Below are positions 23,527 through 35,100 of a stretch of 64,000 nt of DNA, in pieces. The stretch is taken from contig JAHYIO010000001.1 of the NCBI GenBank assembly GCA_020543525.1, forward strand, positions 3,224,001 through 3,288,000. The letters run 5' to 3'. The stretch comes from Coriolopsis trogii (Eukaryota; Basidiomycota; Agaricomycetes; Polyporales; Polyporaceae). A program made the position numbers and the translations under genes. Every line of letters starts with the position of its first letter. The stretch's first letter is position 1. The notes under the pieces were generated by a model, which was not told the DNA's origin, ran no database searches, and saw nothing but the letters and a program-made list of their open reading frames with translations.

Positions 23527-24353
23527 TTAGAGGCGAGAGAAGAACAAATCAAGGTATTCTTTTGGATCGGCGAGGCGCAGGTTCGTCACTCGCCAAGGAG
23601 TACGCTGTATTCGTATGTCAGTATACGTATTAGTCTCTCCTTCTGGAATGGTATGGTGATTTAGTCGCACATTCAATTGGCCTGAGGTTCTCGATTTGCG
23701 GAGATTAGTTGGCAGAGTAGCATTACTTATTGAGTACACACTTGACGACCACCGAAATTATTACTAGAACGAACGTTTACCGCCTTGGAGTCACGGACTA
23801 CCAGGACCGCTATACTAGGACTCCTCCATGAACGGACTTGGAAGTCTTCTTGGTTTCGCCATCTCCTCCTGATTCCTGATGATGTCGGTGGACTTTCTCC
23901 CATGTTATACACGACTCGAACTTTCGACGAGCTTCGCCTGAACAGTCTTCGACGGAGTACTCGAACCTCGAAGGGAAGTGACCGGTCCGGACTCGCGTCT
24001 CAGCCTGTCTCAGCTTGCCTACCAAGGGAGAAAATGACGTCATGGTGCAACACGACGTACACGCCAGGATCGCTTGAGAGCGCGGCATAGAAGCGAGGTG
24101 TACGCATCTTACACGTGTGTGTGAAGTCGGTGATAAACGAGAGGAAGATTGAAGGGCGATAGAGGTGTTTCTCCCGGTGGGTGTGACGGGAATGTGGAAC
24201 ATAGGGCGTAAATGGCCGGGATGACGCAGTATTGGGACAACAGAATAGTCTTACCTTGTGCCCTCTTGAATGATATGTGTTCCACAAATACTGGAGGGTC
24301 ATATCATCGGCGGAGGCAAGGAACCACTTCTGCTGGGGTTCCGGCGGTGGCAT
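23527..24353 (-). CDS. Possible multi-exon hypothetical gene (fragments only)
   Basis: Three stretches on the minus strand look like exons. One begins ATG at 24353 (MPPPEPQQKWFLASADDMTL) and reaches a GTAAGA donor. The middle one, about 24110-23900, contains MRTPRFYAALSSDPGVYVVL and then, in a different frame, a Glu/Arg-rich segment. The last, after a TACAG acceptor, encodes RTPWRVTNLRLADPKEYLDL and stops at 23527. I could not connect them in one frame, so this may be a real gene with splice sites I missed, or a decayed one. No known domain is visible. Note its position next to the inverted-repeat element. Confidence 0.3.
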
Positions 24354-24824
24354 CCCTCATGCGGGAGAACCAGGACATTCAAGCCCCTATAGTCTGTGAT
24401 AGCACTAAGTTAGCTTCCTCCCTTACCAGAGTCGAACGTCACCTGCAACTCAAGGGATTCTCAGCGGATGCTGCAGTTCTCTGACGACGGTCCATGCCGG
24501 AAATGAAACTTGGTATGTCGCTCTTGCATTGTATGATTCAATGCGGTATACCTGTAAGTACATCCATATGGTGTACTGAGGGCGTACTGACCGGAATTAG
24601 ATCACAAACTTCGGTGCATGCCTTCCCGTTCGCATGTATCGGATGGGGCTTAAATCAATTCTAGACAGTCGCTGCTGTAGCATGTTCTGTCCTAAAAACC
24701 GGAGTCAACACTTGGTCAGTACGTATACTCACTGTAGTGGCAAGTGCACTGATGATGGTAGACTACGGTGGCCAGTGGGCCACGCGTGCAGTTCAAGAAA
24801 AGCGCTCAGGCATTGCCGATGTGC
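24354..24824. other. Gene-free stretch left of the inverted-repeat element
   Basis: This stretch of about 470 bases has short overlapping frames only. No motif, repeat or RNA was recognised. It may include the promoter of the fragmentary minus-strand gene. Confidence 0.4.
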
Positions 24825-24832
24825 CGTACGTA
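24825..24832 (+). repeat. Left target-site duplication of the inverted-repeat element
   Basis: CGTACGTA directly precedes the left inverted repeat and is matched exactly at 25469-25476. The word is its own near-palindrome, so a chance match is somewhat easier than for a random 8-mer. Confidence 0.65.
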
Positions 24833-25468
24833 AGGACCCCCGATTATCCCTACAAATGCCTGGGCAATGTGCGGACCAAAATAGGTGGTCGCCAGGCCAG
24901 AGGCGTGAACCGAAATCGGACCAAAAGTGGCGGTCTGGCGACGGAATGGGTGTCTCAGGATGCGGACCAATGTACGCGGGGGTGCGGAAGGTCTGATGCT
25001 GTGCGGACCAGCGCCCGAGGGTTGATAGAGATTTCAAACTCCGTTAGGGCAACGGATAGATTGGACTTCATTTACTATTAGCGGGCTTTATCCACCGTTC
25101 TTACTCTTCAATAAAAGACAGGAAGGAATCCGCAAGGCTATATCAGAGCTGGAGAAGCGCCAGAAGGCTGGCTACAAAGGTGACGGCGATGACGACGACG
25201 ACGACCCTGACAACTGAATATGCCTGTAGTACATATGTGCATACAAGGAAGGTCAAAAAGATGCTGCCCGAGTGGTTCAGCGGACCAGAAAGCGGAAAAT
25301 GAGCACTGACAGCAGCGATGAGGCCTGACCCGTGGTGCGGACCAAAATGGGCGGCTGAGACGCGATGCGGACCAAAACGGCCCAAAACGACAAAAAACGT
25401 TGCGGACCAAACTGGTCAAAAATGGCCATTTTCCGGATCAGGCATCTGTAGCGATATTCGGGGGTCCT
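24833..25468. mobile_element. Non-autonomous DNA transposon (MITE-like), 636 bases, with 30-base terminal inverted repeats
   Basis: The two ends match as inverted repeats at 27 of 30 positions: 24833-24862 starts AGGACCCCCGATTATC, and the complement of 25439-25468 starts AGGACCCCCGAATATC. The element is flanked directly by CGTACGTA on both sides (24825-24832 and 25469-25476), an 8-base target-site duplication. Eight near-copies of (T)GCGGACCA(AAA) lie inside, all on the plus strand. An 8-base duplication is made by hAT, KDZ, P and Merlin transposases; the family cannot be settled here. A short reading frame at about 25120-25217 ends in KRQKAGYKGDG, an aspartate run and a stop. It could be the relic of a transposase C-terminus. 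No transposase core is present, so the element would need help to move. Confidence 0.75.
24862..25412 (+). repeat. Dispersed GCGGACCAAAA-type internal repeats
   Basis: Near-copies of TGCGGACCAAAA lie at about 24870, 24916 (TCGGACCAAAA), 24961, 25002, 25280, 25336, 25366 and 25401, always on the plus strand. Such subterminal motif arrays often serve as transposase binding sites in DNA transposons. That role is inferred. Confidence 0.6.
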
Positions 25469-25476
25469 CGTACGTA
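25469..25476 (+). repeat. Right target-site duplication of the inverted-repeat element
   Basis: CGTACGTA directly follows the right inverted repeat, identical to 24825-24832 and in the same orientation. Confidence 0.65.
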
Positions 25477-25724
25477 CTGAACGCTGTGCGGCGGCAGTCA
25501 CTGAGTCAGTGCCACGTCTGTCCTGACGATCATCATATTCTCGCGAGTCGCCAGGGGAGTCACACTAGTCAGGGACATGCTCTGCTCAATCCACCGGCCT
25601 GTGCGTATATATAGCTTCACAACGCTATCTGCATGGTCCACGTTGCGTGAGTAGCTACTATACAGTAGAGTGGGGTGCAGCTACTCCACGTCGACATGAT
25701 CTGGTTGGTCTAGATGAAGACGCA

Positions 25725-25730
25725 TATAAG
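25725..25730 (+). promoter_or_regulatory. TATA-like box for the carboxypeptidase gene
   Basis: TATAAG lies about 95 bases upstream of the ATG at 25825. A longer TATATATA run at 25606-25613 is a second candidate, 212 bases upstream. Spacing favours the nearer site. Confidence 0.45.
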
Positions 25731-25824
25731 GCAGACATTTTTCTCAGGACCTGCCACTTCTGATCGCGCGCAGTACAACCATCGACGACTCTTCCACTGA
25801 CGGCGACCGTCAAGTGAGCGTACA

Positions 25825-27761
25825 ATGCGCTGTGTCTCACTCTCGGTGTTCCCCGCCCTCATCGCCTCAGTACTCCCAGGAATAGGTGTTGCAGCAAATC
25901 CGGTGTGGTCAGACCAGGTCGTATTAACCTCCCCGAATGCCGAAGGGTTCACAACGTCCACCGTCGCCAATTCGGACGGCGTGCTCTGTGAGATTCACCT
26001 CTTGCTCATCTTCGAGGGAGGAATACTGACCCTTTCTTCGATACAAGACGAGCAGTTTGCTCATCCGTCCTTCTCGGACTACCGTCTGCGTCTTGCTCGG
26101 CCCAAAATATGTGATCCCTCGGTAAAGCAGTACTCCGGCTACCTCGACATTTCCGAGACCCGGCACCTATTCTTTTGGTACTCTATTCTCCACAATATCT
26201 CTTACTGAAGTGCTGACTATTCGTGATCTGAAGGTTCTTCGAGGCTCGACATGACCCGAAGTCAGCTCCACTCATGATGTGGCTAAATGGCGGTCCTGGA
26301 TGCAGCTCAACGACTGGTCTGCTAGTAGAGAATGGGCCTTGCACCATTGTTGACGCCAACACGACCACCACGAACCCCCACTCATGGAACAACGTTGCTA
26401 ACATGATCTTCCTCGACCAGCCCATTGGCACCGGCTTCTCCTACGCGTCCGATGGGTCTAAAGTCGACAAACTCGCAGACTTGGCGGTCGACGTCTACGC
26501 CTTTCTACAGCTCTTCATGTCGCGTTTTCCCGAATACGCGGAGAAACCTTTCCACCTCGCTGCCGAAAGCTGGGGCGGACACTACGGGCCGAACATCGCG
26601 AGCTACGTCTACAATATGAACAAGCGAGGGGTGTACGCGCCGTTCCCGGGGCAAAAACACATCAACTTTGCGTCGCTGATCCTGGCCAACGGTTTGACGG
26701 ACCCGAAGGTGCAGTTTGGTTCCATCGCGGAGTACATGTGCGAAGACGCTCCTTATCCTCCATTCGAACGCGAGAGCAAGGAGTGCTTCGGGCTAAAGCT
26801 GGAGACCCCTGTCTGCACGAAGATGATCGACGCGTGCTATCGGTTCCCTTCGAAGCTGACGTGCAATGCGGCCACAACCTACTGCTGGCAACGCCTCCTC
26901 ATGCCCATGGCAGGTACGAGTGGGTTGTAATAGATCCAGAGCGTGCGTTGACACTGCATCTAGGGACAGGTCTGAATCCCTATGATCTCCGACAGATATG
27001 TCAGAACCCCGAGAGCTTGTGTTATGAGCAGTTGGATTGGGTGGGCAGTTGGATGAACAGCCCAAGCGTGAGACGCGAGCTGGGGGTCGACAGCAGTCCG
27101 GTAAAGTTCTTGCACTGCAACATGACCACGAACGCGGGCTTCTATGCGCAAGGCCAGGCCATGCGCAACAGTGCCAGTCTCCTGCCGCCTCTTGTGGACG
27201 CCGGGATGCGTCTACTCGTCTTCGCCGGCGATACCGATGGTATCTGCAACTACGTTGTGGGTCCATGTGTTTGTTCAGTGCAATCACCGTGCCTCCTTAC
27301 ATTGTTTCTGTCAAACAGGGTGTGCATCGCTGGATGCTCGAGCTCGAACACAAACATCACGAAGAACTCAACGACATGCCCCTCCTCCCCTTCGTCGTCG
27401 CCGAGACCGGCGATATCGGTGGCAAAGTGCGTAGTGCCGGCGGCGCAGGGACCGGGGCCGGAAACGTCACGTTCGTCCAGATCTTCGATGGCGGGTACGT
27501 ATCTCCTTAGATCCGTGCTCAAGGGACCTATATGACTCTGTTGGTCCTCGTGTGTCTTCCGAATCTCTGATACAAACGCTGCCTCCATTTTTCCTGCCAC
27601 ACAGACATATGGCCCCACACGACCAACCTGAGGCCACATTGGTGGGTGCCGCTGCTCGTTTCGCTCGGCTGTATGAATCGCGGGCCGGATGCTGACGCGT
27701 GTGCTGGTAGGACATGATCACCAGATGGGTGAAAGACGTGCCCTTCGAAGTGATCGGCTGA
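25825..27761 (+). CDS. Secreted serine carboxypeptidase (peptidase family S10, carboxypeptidase Y-like)
   Basis: This enzyme removes C-terminal amino acids from peptides at acid pH. It has 509 residues in seven exons: 25825-25987, 26048-26177, 26234-26913, 26964-27256, 27319-27494, 27605-27641 and 27711-27761. The N-terminus MRCVSLSVFPALIASVLPG is a clear signal peptide. The substrate/oxyanion block is WLNGGPGCSS (about 114-123). The catalytic Ser sits in AAESWGG (Ser210; GESYGG in most relatives), the Asp in FAGDTDGICNYV (Asp416) and the His in GGHMAPHDQP (His482), the last assembled across an intron. Asn-x-Ser/Thr sites such as NTTTTN suggest glycosylation. The Trp for Tyr change after the catalytic Ser is mild. 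Secreted nitrogen scavenging or a vacuolar role both fit. The triad is intact, so it should be active. Confidence 0.95.
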
Positions 27762-28285
27762 CGTGGTCGTGCGGCGCTGAACGCCAGTTAACCTCAAGAC
27801 GAGGAGATGCGGCTGATACACGCGCGATGCGAGGTGTTTCCGCGGTGTGTGCTTTCTGTTTTGATTCTCTGATGCCTGTGATTTTGTCTCTCAATGCCAC
27901 CACTCAATACAGTCCAGATAAGACAGTTTCAATGTATGTAGTCTCGAAGAGTAGTGATAAGAGTGCCCGATACAGATGGCCGTAATATTCTCAGCCGTAT
28001 GTAAGAGCGCAGGAATTCTCATGCACAATGTGCGCGTCATGTGCGCGGTCCTGGTCAGCCTGCGATCGCGAGATGAGAAGAACAAGTCGCTACCAGGGCG
28101 AGGACCGTACGTAGACGCCCACGGATCCACGACGCGACGCGTCTGTGGCTAGGTCACGTGCAGAAACACGCGTTGGGTTGCCTGTTCGAGATTCGAGGGT
28201 GTACTTATCCCGTCGCCCCCTCAACCATACCTGTCTTTGACCTCTCTCCGGCTGTTATCGCGACGACAGAGAAATCAGTTCGAAC
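27762..28285. other. Intergenic region, 3' flank of the carboxypeptidase and promoter of the next gene
   Basis: About 520 bases without a supported gene. No TATA box or repeat stands out. Confidence 0.45.
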
Positions 28286-29124
28286 ATGCGCCGTGCACAA
28301 AGCGTCAGAAACCACACTCGACCTTCGCTTGCTATCGGCGCAGATGACCTAGGGGTCCTGAAAGAAGATGATTCGGTGGAGGATGTTCTCCGCCGGCAAT
28401 TGCTCGAGAAGGACAGAGAGTGTGATAAGGTACGCATACCTATTGCTTGTGCTGCGATTCACTTGCCGGATAATGACAAGGCCGTAGTTACAAATCCAGA
28501 TTCAAACGTTGCAGGCGCAGCTAGCCCAGCGTCCACCACTGGAGAAGGTCCAAGCACTCGAGAAGGAGTACACGAATCTGGAGCTCATCCTTCAGGGTAC
28601 GCAGCGAGAGAACGAGCGCTGTATGGCCGAACTTGAAAGGTGCGTTCATTCATGAACGTCTGTCGCACCGCCGCTGTATGCGCGCCGTGTAGAGGGAAGG
28701 TGCGGGAGAAGATGCTAGAGCGCGAACTCGAGAAACTCGCTGGAGCGAACTGGCAGGTACGAGTCACATCCATCTCCACCATCATTCCAACCCCATTATG
28801 TGTCAGTTGAGCGGGCGGTCGTCTCACGCAGTGATCCTACAGACAAACCTGGAAATCGCACCCGCATCCGCATCCTTCCACGCACGCGCATCTTCGCTGG
28901 CTAGTTCCGGCCGCCCTAGCAGTGACAGCGCGTCCCAGAACCCGCCAGCAAGCGTCGAGGCGACAAAGGCATACCTCGAGCAGGTACGCCTCACCATCCT
29001 TGGGATGGAACAGCGCATGCAAGCACGCGAAGACAAGCTCGCGAAGCATATCGAGCGCGCCGAGACCGAAGGCGCACGATTCGAGGAAGTACGCAGGCAA
29101 GCCCTCGCTACGACGGGCTCTTGA
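28286..29124 (+). CDS. Small coiled-coil protein of unknown function
   Basis: This gene encodes 209 residues in four exons: 28286-28429, 28500-28639, 28693-28756 and 28843-29124. All junctions keep frame, which supports a real gene although no family is recognised. The chain is almost entirely Glu/Lys/Arg/Leu-rich heptad-like sequence: DVLRRQLLEKDRECDK, then LEKEYTNLELILQGTQREN, then REKMLERELEKLAG. A short Ser/Ala/Pro-rich break (SFHARASSLASSGRPSSDSA) precedes a last coil (YLEQVRLTILGMEQRMQARE). No signal peptide or membrane span is seen. It may be a scaffold or adaptor partner, but nothing in the context shows which. Its 3' neighbour is the long gene-poor stretch. Confidence 0.65.
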
Positions 29125-32100
29125 AGTGCTGCGCCTCTTTACGCCGATGATGTGACAAGGAGCCCTGCAAGAATGTTGCTGGTTCTTGTCTTCGCCTCAC
29201 TGCATGCCTTTCCATTGCCACGTTCTCGCGTTCATCTGGTCATGACAGCAGTTGCCATTTCCACATCGTTGTGTCGCGCGGTTCCTCTGCTCACATCCCG
29301 CATTCTGCCTCCGCGTCGCTCTACTACGTTGCATGCATCGCCATTGTCAGATATTCTTGTAACAATATGTACTTGTACGGAGATGGTTCGAGCCCTTCCC
29401 AGAGCGAAGAAGTACACGGAACACTTTGGCGATCAATGACACCCCGCAGGGAAGCCTGTGTGCAGATGGCCGCTTGGCGCAACACCCATGGGGCCACGCA
29501 GCACGTTCAGCTAAACGACTCGGGCCCGAGATGTGGTGTGCAGGCCTGCTATTCTGTCTTGAGGCAATGGAAGTTGGCCTAATGAAGTGCAACACAATCC
29601 AGGTTCCCGACGTACTGGAGACTAGCACAGCGGCTTTTACGCAGATTTATCCTACGCGCGCGTTCTCCGCCAGCCACGCGCCGAGCTCGACCGAGTAAGC
29701 TGTTGTGATAGGATACAGCCGTTGCCTGACCTCTGACCTCGCCGTGGAAGTTGGTACAAGGCGAGGCCGGGCTGCATCGGCTGCAGTGCGAATGGAACAG
29801 TGCGGAGAAGGCGGTGCCATTGGATGACAAGGAAGTCTGTCGGCGGTAACAGCGATAAGCCTGTGGCGCATATTTCTCTCATCTCCGCAGTCCCTGTCCC
29901 AAGGAGCTCGAGGACCCTGCACGACGGTGTTCGTTGGCGACATAAATGGAAGCTACCAACCAGCGGTGCGCCGAAGGGCGGGATCATCGACCTGTGCGGT
30001 AGAATTGTCAAGGAAGGCCTCTGTGAGATTCGTACGTAGACCAGTGAGATTGATGGGAACTGTCATGAGCGAACCAGAGTTCAGGCCTCCTCCGCGCAAG
30101 GGCGATCTCGTGAGCCGTGTAGTATGGAACGGTACCGGAGAGCAGGAGCACGCCAGGGGTAATCGGAGCGGCGGGACCACGGCATACTGTACAGTGCACA
30201 TAGTACGCGGCATATACAGGCAGAATGCTACTCAGCCCGGCCCTTCGCGATAGAAGCCGTGGCACGTAATTGACTGCGAGAGACGTGGGCACCCAACGTT
30301 GTGGCTGGAGGGAAGCCGGGGACGACCGTAAAGGGCGGACAAGAGCGAAGCCGACCGTTGCGGTTTCATTGAGTCGGACCTACGCAGAACTTCCTCCGGC
30401 GCCGCTGCGGATAGCGTTGGACGTAATGAGGCACCTTCTGAAGCTGACACATATCCTGAATTCGAGAAACTGGGGGAAGGAGAAGCGAACCGGAGGCGGA
30501 CTTGACAGAGCCATTAGCATGAGACGGCAGGCCCGAGGGAAGCTCTAACTTCCTATCAATTAGCCAATGTGCACGCCCGTTCATCCGACAGCTGACCAAG
30601 AAGGAAGCAAGGGGAGGTCCTCAGGACATCTTTTTGTGCTGGATGTGGGATACACTTACCTTGGAACGACTGCGTGGGTGCGCAGACGGTCATAGGACTG
30701 TCATAGGGACGACCCTGGGAGTGGTCTCTAGCCCCAGATGGTTCTGCATGAACTGGACGGCTCAATGTACGACGGTTGCTGCGCCTGCACTGGTCACAGG
30801 TGCACATCAGGGTATTACAGTGCCCCTGCAGCGAGCAGGGAAAGTGTAGCCTGGGATTGCCCAAAGGGACATGTCCTGACGTAGCGGATGGCGACAGCTG
30901 GGTGGTAGCAGCCGACGGTGGAAAGAACCTTTGAAAGATTTGCCAGCTCATCGGAACAGCCAGACTCGAAAGGGTTAGCTTTCTGCGCGGCACAAGAGTA
31001 TAATGGTAGGTCAGGAGCTTGACCAATGACGGCATTCAGGGTTAGCCGAAAGCATGAACAAGTTGTGGGAACATGCGCCACAGCATGAGCATGGCTCACC
31101 TCCGCAACGCTACCGATCAGCCAGTATCAATCGACAACGGGAGTGCATAGTGACTCGCATATATCGACTGAAATGAAGGGCGAGATTGTGTACAACGTGG
31201 TCCGCCGAAACATAATTGCTCGTGGTCGCAGCTCGGGGACTCCATCGCTTCGCCATTTGGTGCGAAATGCTGCAATTCGCCGAACAGTCTTGGCTACCAA
31301 GCAAAGATGGTGAGCATGCGGTCACAGACAGAAGGTTATCGTAACGGATGCGTGGTTAGAGACATATCTCCACTCATACGACCATTCCTTCTCTTTTTTC
31401 TTTCTCGATGTCGTTCGATGCCGGACGAAACGGCCCTGCAATGCTTGGAAGCACTTCCCGATGGACGTCGACCTGCTCGTCTGTCTCATTGCGGCTGTGT
31501 TGCTGACCAGGTCAGGCTCGGGTGCAGGTACATGTGACGTCCTGACAAGAGACCAACGACAGGGTGGGACCAACAGATACTCCGGTACGATGGTTGGGAG
31601 CCAACCCCGAGTAGAGATTTGGTGATCGCAAGTGTCGTGAGGTAGGGCCTGGCTCCCTTGAACCAGGGCAGTGAAGCCAACGGTTCGAGGCCCCATTCTG
31701 ATGCGCCCTCTGCCAGGGATGTCGCGCCAGTGCGAATAGCAACGGAGTGGAGGACCTGAACATAATTGCTCGGAGAAGCCAAGGAAGCCCGACTGCAGCG
31801 GGTGCCAGCCTGGAGTGCATACTAATCCCTGACTTATAGCCCTGTCCAGGGTCAGACAGACACAGGATGGAGGTTCTGACGCACTGTACTGAGGAGAGGA
31901 CAGGCGGATTGTGCGGTGCTATGCACGCCGGCGGTGTTGCGATATTGTTCATGAGCGTGTCATAATTAGCTTTACCCCAAACAGCTTCACATCTTTTGGA
32001 GGGTCTGATACTGTTGGAACCTAAGCAAGTTCACGCACATGCAACGTTTACTGAGCCCCGAATACCTTGTGCGTCGAATTTTGCCTCGAGGGCGTGCCTG

Positions 32101-35100
32101 TTGCGGTCATGATCGCCTAATGACACCGGATCGCCTTCGCCAGCTCCAATACATGACACTTCTGGCACAAAAGTTTCAGTTAGGTCAACGATCAGGGATG
32201 TGGAGCGCCTTGTCAGAAGGGGTGTATATTAAGATGGGCGATGCACTCAAGAAAGGCGTCTGAAAGAACACACCCTGGCGCAATGGAACCTTCTTGGAAT
32301 CCTGGTTCCTGTTTCAGTGTCATACAGCCACGGAAGCCTCGAAGTAGCAAGGACGCAAAAGGGACTGTCCTTTCGGCGCTCCGTCGTTCATGATGTGATG
32401 GTTATACTCGTAGGTGTTCAGCGGCGATTTGGCGTATCGGACCTCCAAACCGTGCTGTGGGGGATAGCTACGCGAGCTACACCTTTACCCAATCACGGAC
32501 AGTGTCTATATGTTCGGGATGTTCACAATTATTCATTCCCCTCTTTCGCAGGGTAGAGCGATTGCTCACCTGCAGTATGACGACCGCCCATCGTCCGAGC
32601 TTGTCCGACTGGCCTTCCATACCTCCAAACCTATCATGACTCCTCAAACTGTCGTCAGTCATCACAATGATCCGCGGGCTTGGACCGTGTGCTACTCATT
32701 AAGCCGGTTTGGTTTATGTCGCTACCGAACGTTCACGGCGGGATGCTTTCGGACTGCACAGTACGGTCTCGGCCCGGCGCGTCTATACATCCGTTACAGC
32801 CACAGTGGTCGACAGTCGGAATTGAACTCTGGATCAGCGAGGATGTCCACGCATGGCCGAACAAGTATGCTTGTCCGACACTGCTTGCGCAGACGGTGGA
32901 AAGATGAGGGCATGCCCTCCTCATGTGATGCGGACGAGCGTCCGTTGAGCCGGCTTCTCGAGAGACGTCATGAGAACTGCACAAGCAAAAGAGAGGCGAG
33001 ATAAGGCAGGTTCGACATACCCATTCCACAAGCATTCCCATGAGACCAATAGCACGTTCGAGCCGTCGACCCTTTCTTGCGTCACAGCCCATCAACTTGA
33101 AGCTGACGCGGCGCAGGGCGTGTGCTGGATTCAACGTCCGCTGTGTCCCGGACGCGACGAGAAGGCGAGCCAGACCGTGAGATTGGCGTAAACTTGGCGG
33201 AGCGCGTACCATCAGGACAACGGCGAACAAAGGAAGCCACTGTCTGTACCCCAGTGCCGTCCGCAATGTGCAAGCATGTGCCAGGCGGCCTACACGCCTG
33301 CCCGCCTGCCCGCCTTCACATTGTCAATGCCCTACGTTCATGTCAGCGATGGATTGGCCCTTACGAGAGACCACACGCACAGAAGGATGTCTTCCTCGGT
33401 TCTGCCGTCGACGGGACCACTGTTAAGTACGTCAACGTCGGACCTACGTTCTCCCGCCCCAGTGAGCTTCACCCGCGATCCTACACCTTCAATTTTCTTA
33501 CACAGGCACTGGGAGGCCGCCGGTCAACTTAACTCGTCGACAGGACAGCTCCCGAAGTGCGCCCCTGCCAACGTGTCACGTCACATAGTGTTGCAAGTTG
33601 ACGGACATACACACTCGCACGACTCAAAGGTACGCGCAAGCCTCGGATGCAGTCACTCACGGCGGCCGGCCTATAGGCATCGTGTACAGGGGTGACGTCC
33701 GAGGGCGGAGGATCTCGACACCCACGCAGGCGTTGCGCGCGAAGCCGCGTCGGAGTGTATCGCGGAGAGGACAGAGGAGCAACACGCAGTCGGAGCCGAC
33801 GGCCACTCAATGTCGTGGCGGTTGAGGATGTGACGCCTGAGCACTATTGTCGAACGTTGCCATTCACAATGAGGTTGTAGCCGTGCTTGTTCCCATGTTA
33901 TCCGCGTTCAGAATGCCCAGCAAGAACACCGACGTGTGGGAACTTGCACATCGCCGCCGGCCGCCTGTCGGAGGGCCAAGCGAGAGTTGACGAGACGGCA
34001 TACCGAGTGCCTAGGATAGTCATTAGCACATACCGGCGATACGAGTAAATGATCGAGAAATGAGGATGGACACTCACTTCATTGGTCCGCAGTATTGGCA
34101 TTGCGATGCTCGCGCGAGCCGCAACCGCACGTTCATGGAGGTTATTGAGGACGTAGGGAGATGGACATGATGGGCGGCCTCTGGGAACACCCTGAGTGGC
34201 CCTCGATCGGCATTAGAAGAGGGAACCCGGAAGCACGAAATGACCTGGATCTTACTAAAACTATGACGGGAGAAGTCGAGAACCGATGTGAGACGGAGGT
34301 AGCTCCTGCCGGTTGAGTACGCACGAACACAATCTACAAATAGGCCAAGTTTGGTCAGCTTGGGTATGGATTGGAGCTTTTTGAGTCCGATGATGTGATA
34401 GGAGGAGCACGAACATGTGCGGAGGATAGGCGTACTTGGGAGGACCTAGTTTGTCATATCAGGGACGCCAGCGGAGTTGTGTTCGGAGACGGCAGCCCCA
34501 GGAAGCCTTTCGTGGGTGCGATCCTCTATGCTAGCGATCCTGGACACCATCAGGACACGAGGCAGCCGCTGTTGTTAACCTGAGTTTGTTTGAACATTCG
34601 AGGCCTTATGACATTGCAAGTGCGACAGAGTGATGGACCATGACTGTATGCAGTCGAAATGCGTAAGCCGAACTAACGTTGTTGAGGCGTTGCAACATAC
34701 TGTCAGAGTTTTTCAATGACTTACATCTTCATGCGGTCATTCAGCCACCTTTCAGGTTCAGGTGGAGTGCATGATCGTAGTCAGGTTGGCCGAGCTTGCC
34801 CATATAGAAGCGTTGTTAACTGTAACGGACGCTTCGACTACCGGACTGATAGTCTTGGAACAAGTTAGCTTATCCACGGTCCGTGTCAGTTGCGCTCACA
34901 ATGAGGGTTCGCGAAGAAAGATCACAGCACCGGCGTGAGACCGCCAACACTGCGTGTGTTGCCACTTGCGTGTTGTGTCGGGAACTGTTGGCGAGAGCAC
35001 CTTCCTCAACCTCCTGGACGGAGCCCAAAACGTAGGCGATACATAGCGCTGGAGATGATACTATGCGTGGCGCTATCGCCGTTGTGGCATTCTACAACTG

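Noticed and set aside
25184..25206. A short GAC/GACG trinucleotide run
   Set aside because: It is a small simple repeat coding an Asp run in a possible relic frame; not notable on its own.
31209..31772. A 14-base direct repeat, AACATAATTGCTCG, 550 bases apart
   Set aside because: The segment between has no inverted termini and no coding content, so it does not make a transposon; it may be chance or an old duplication.
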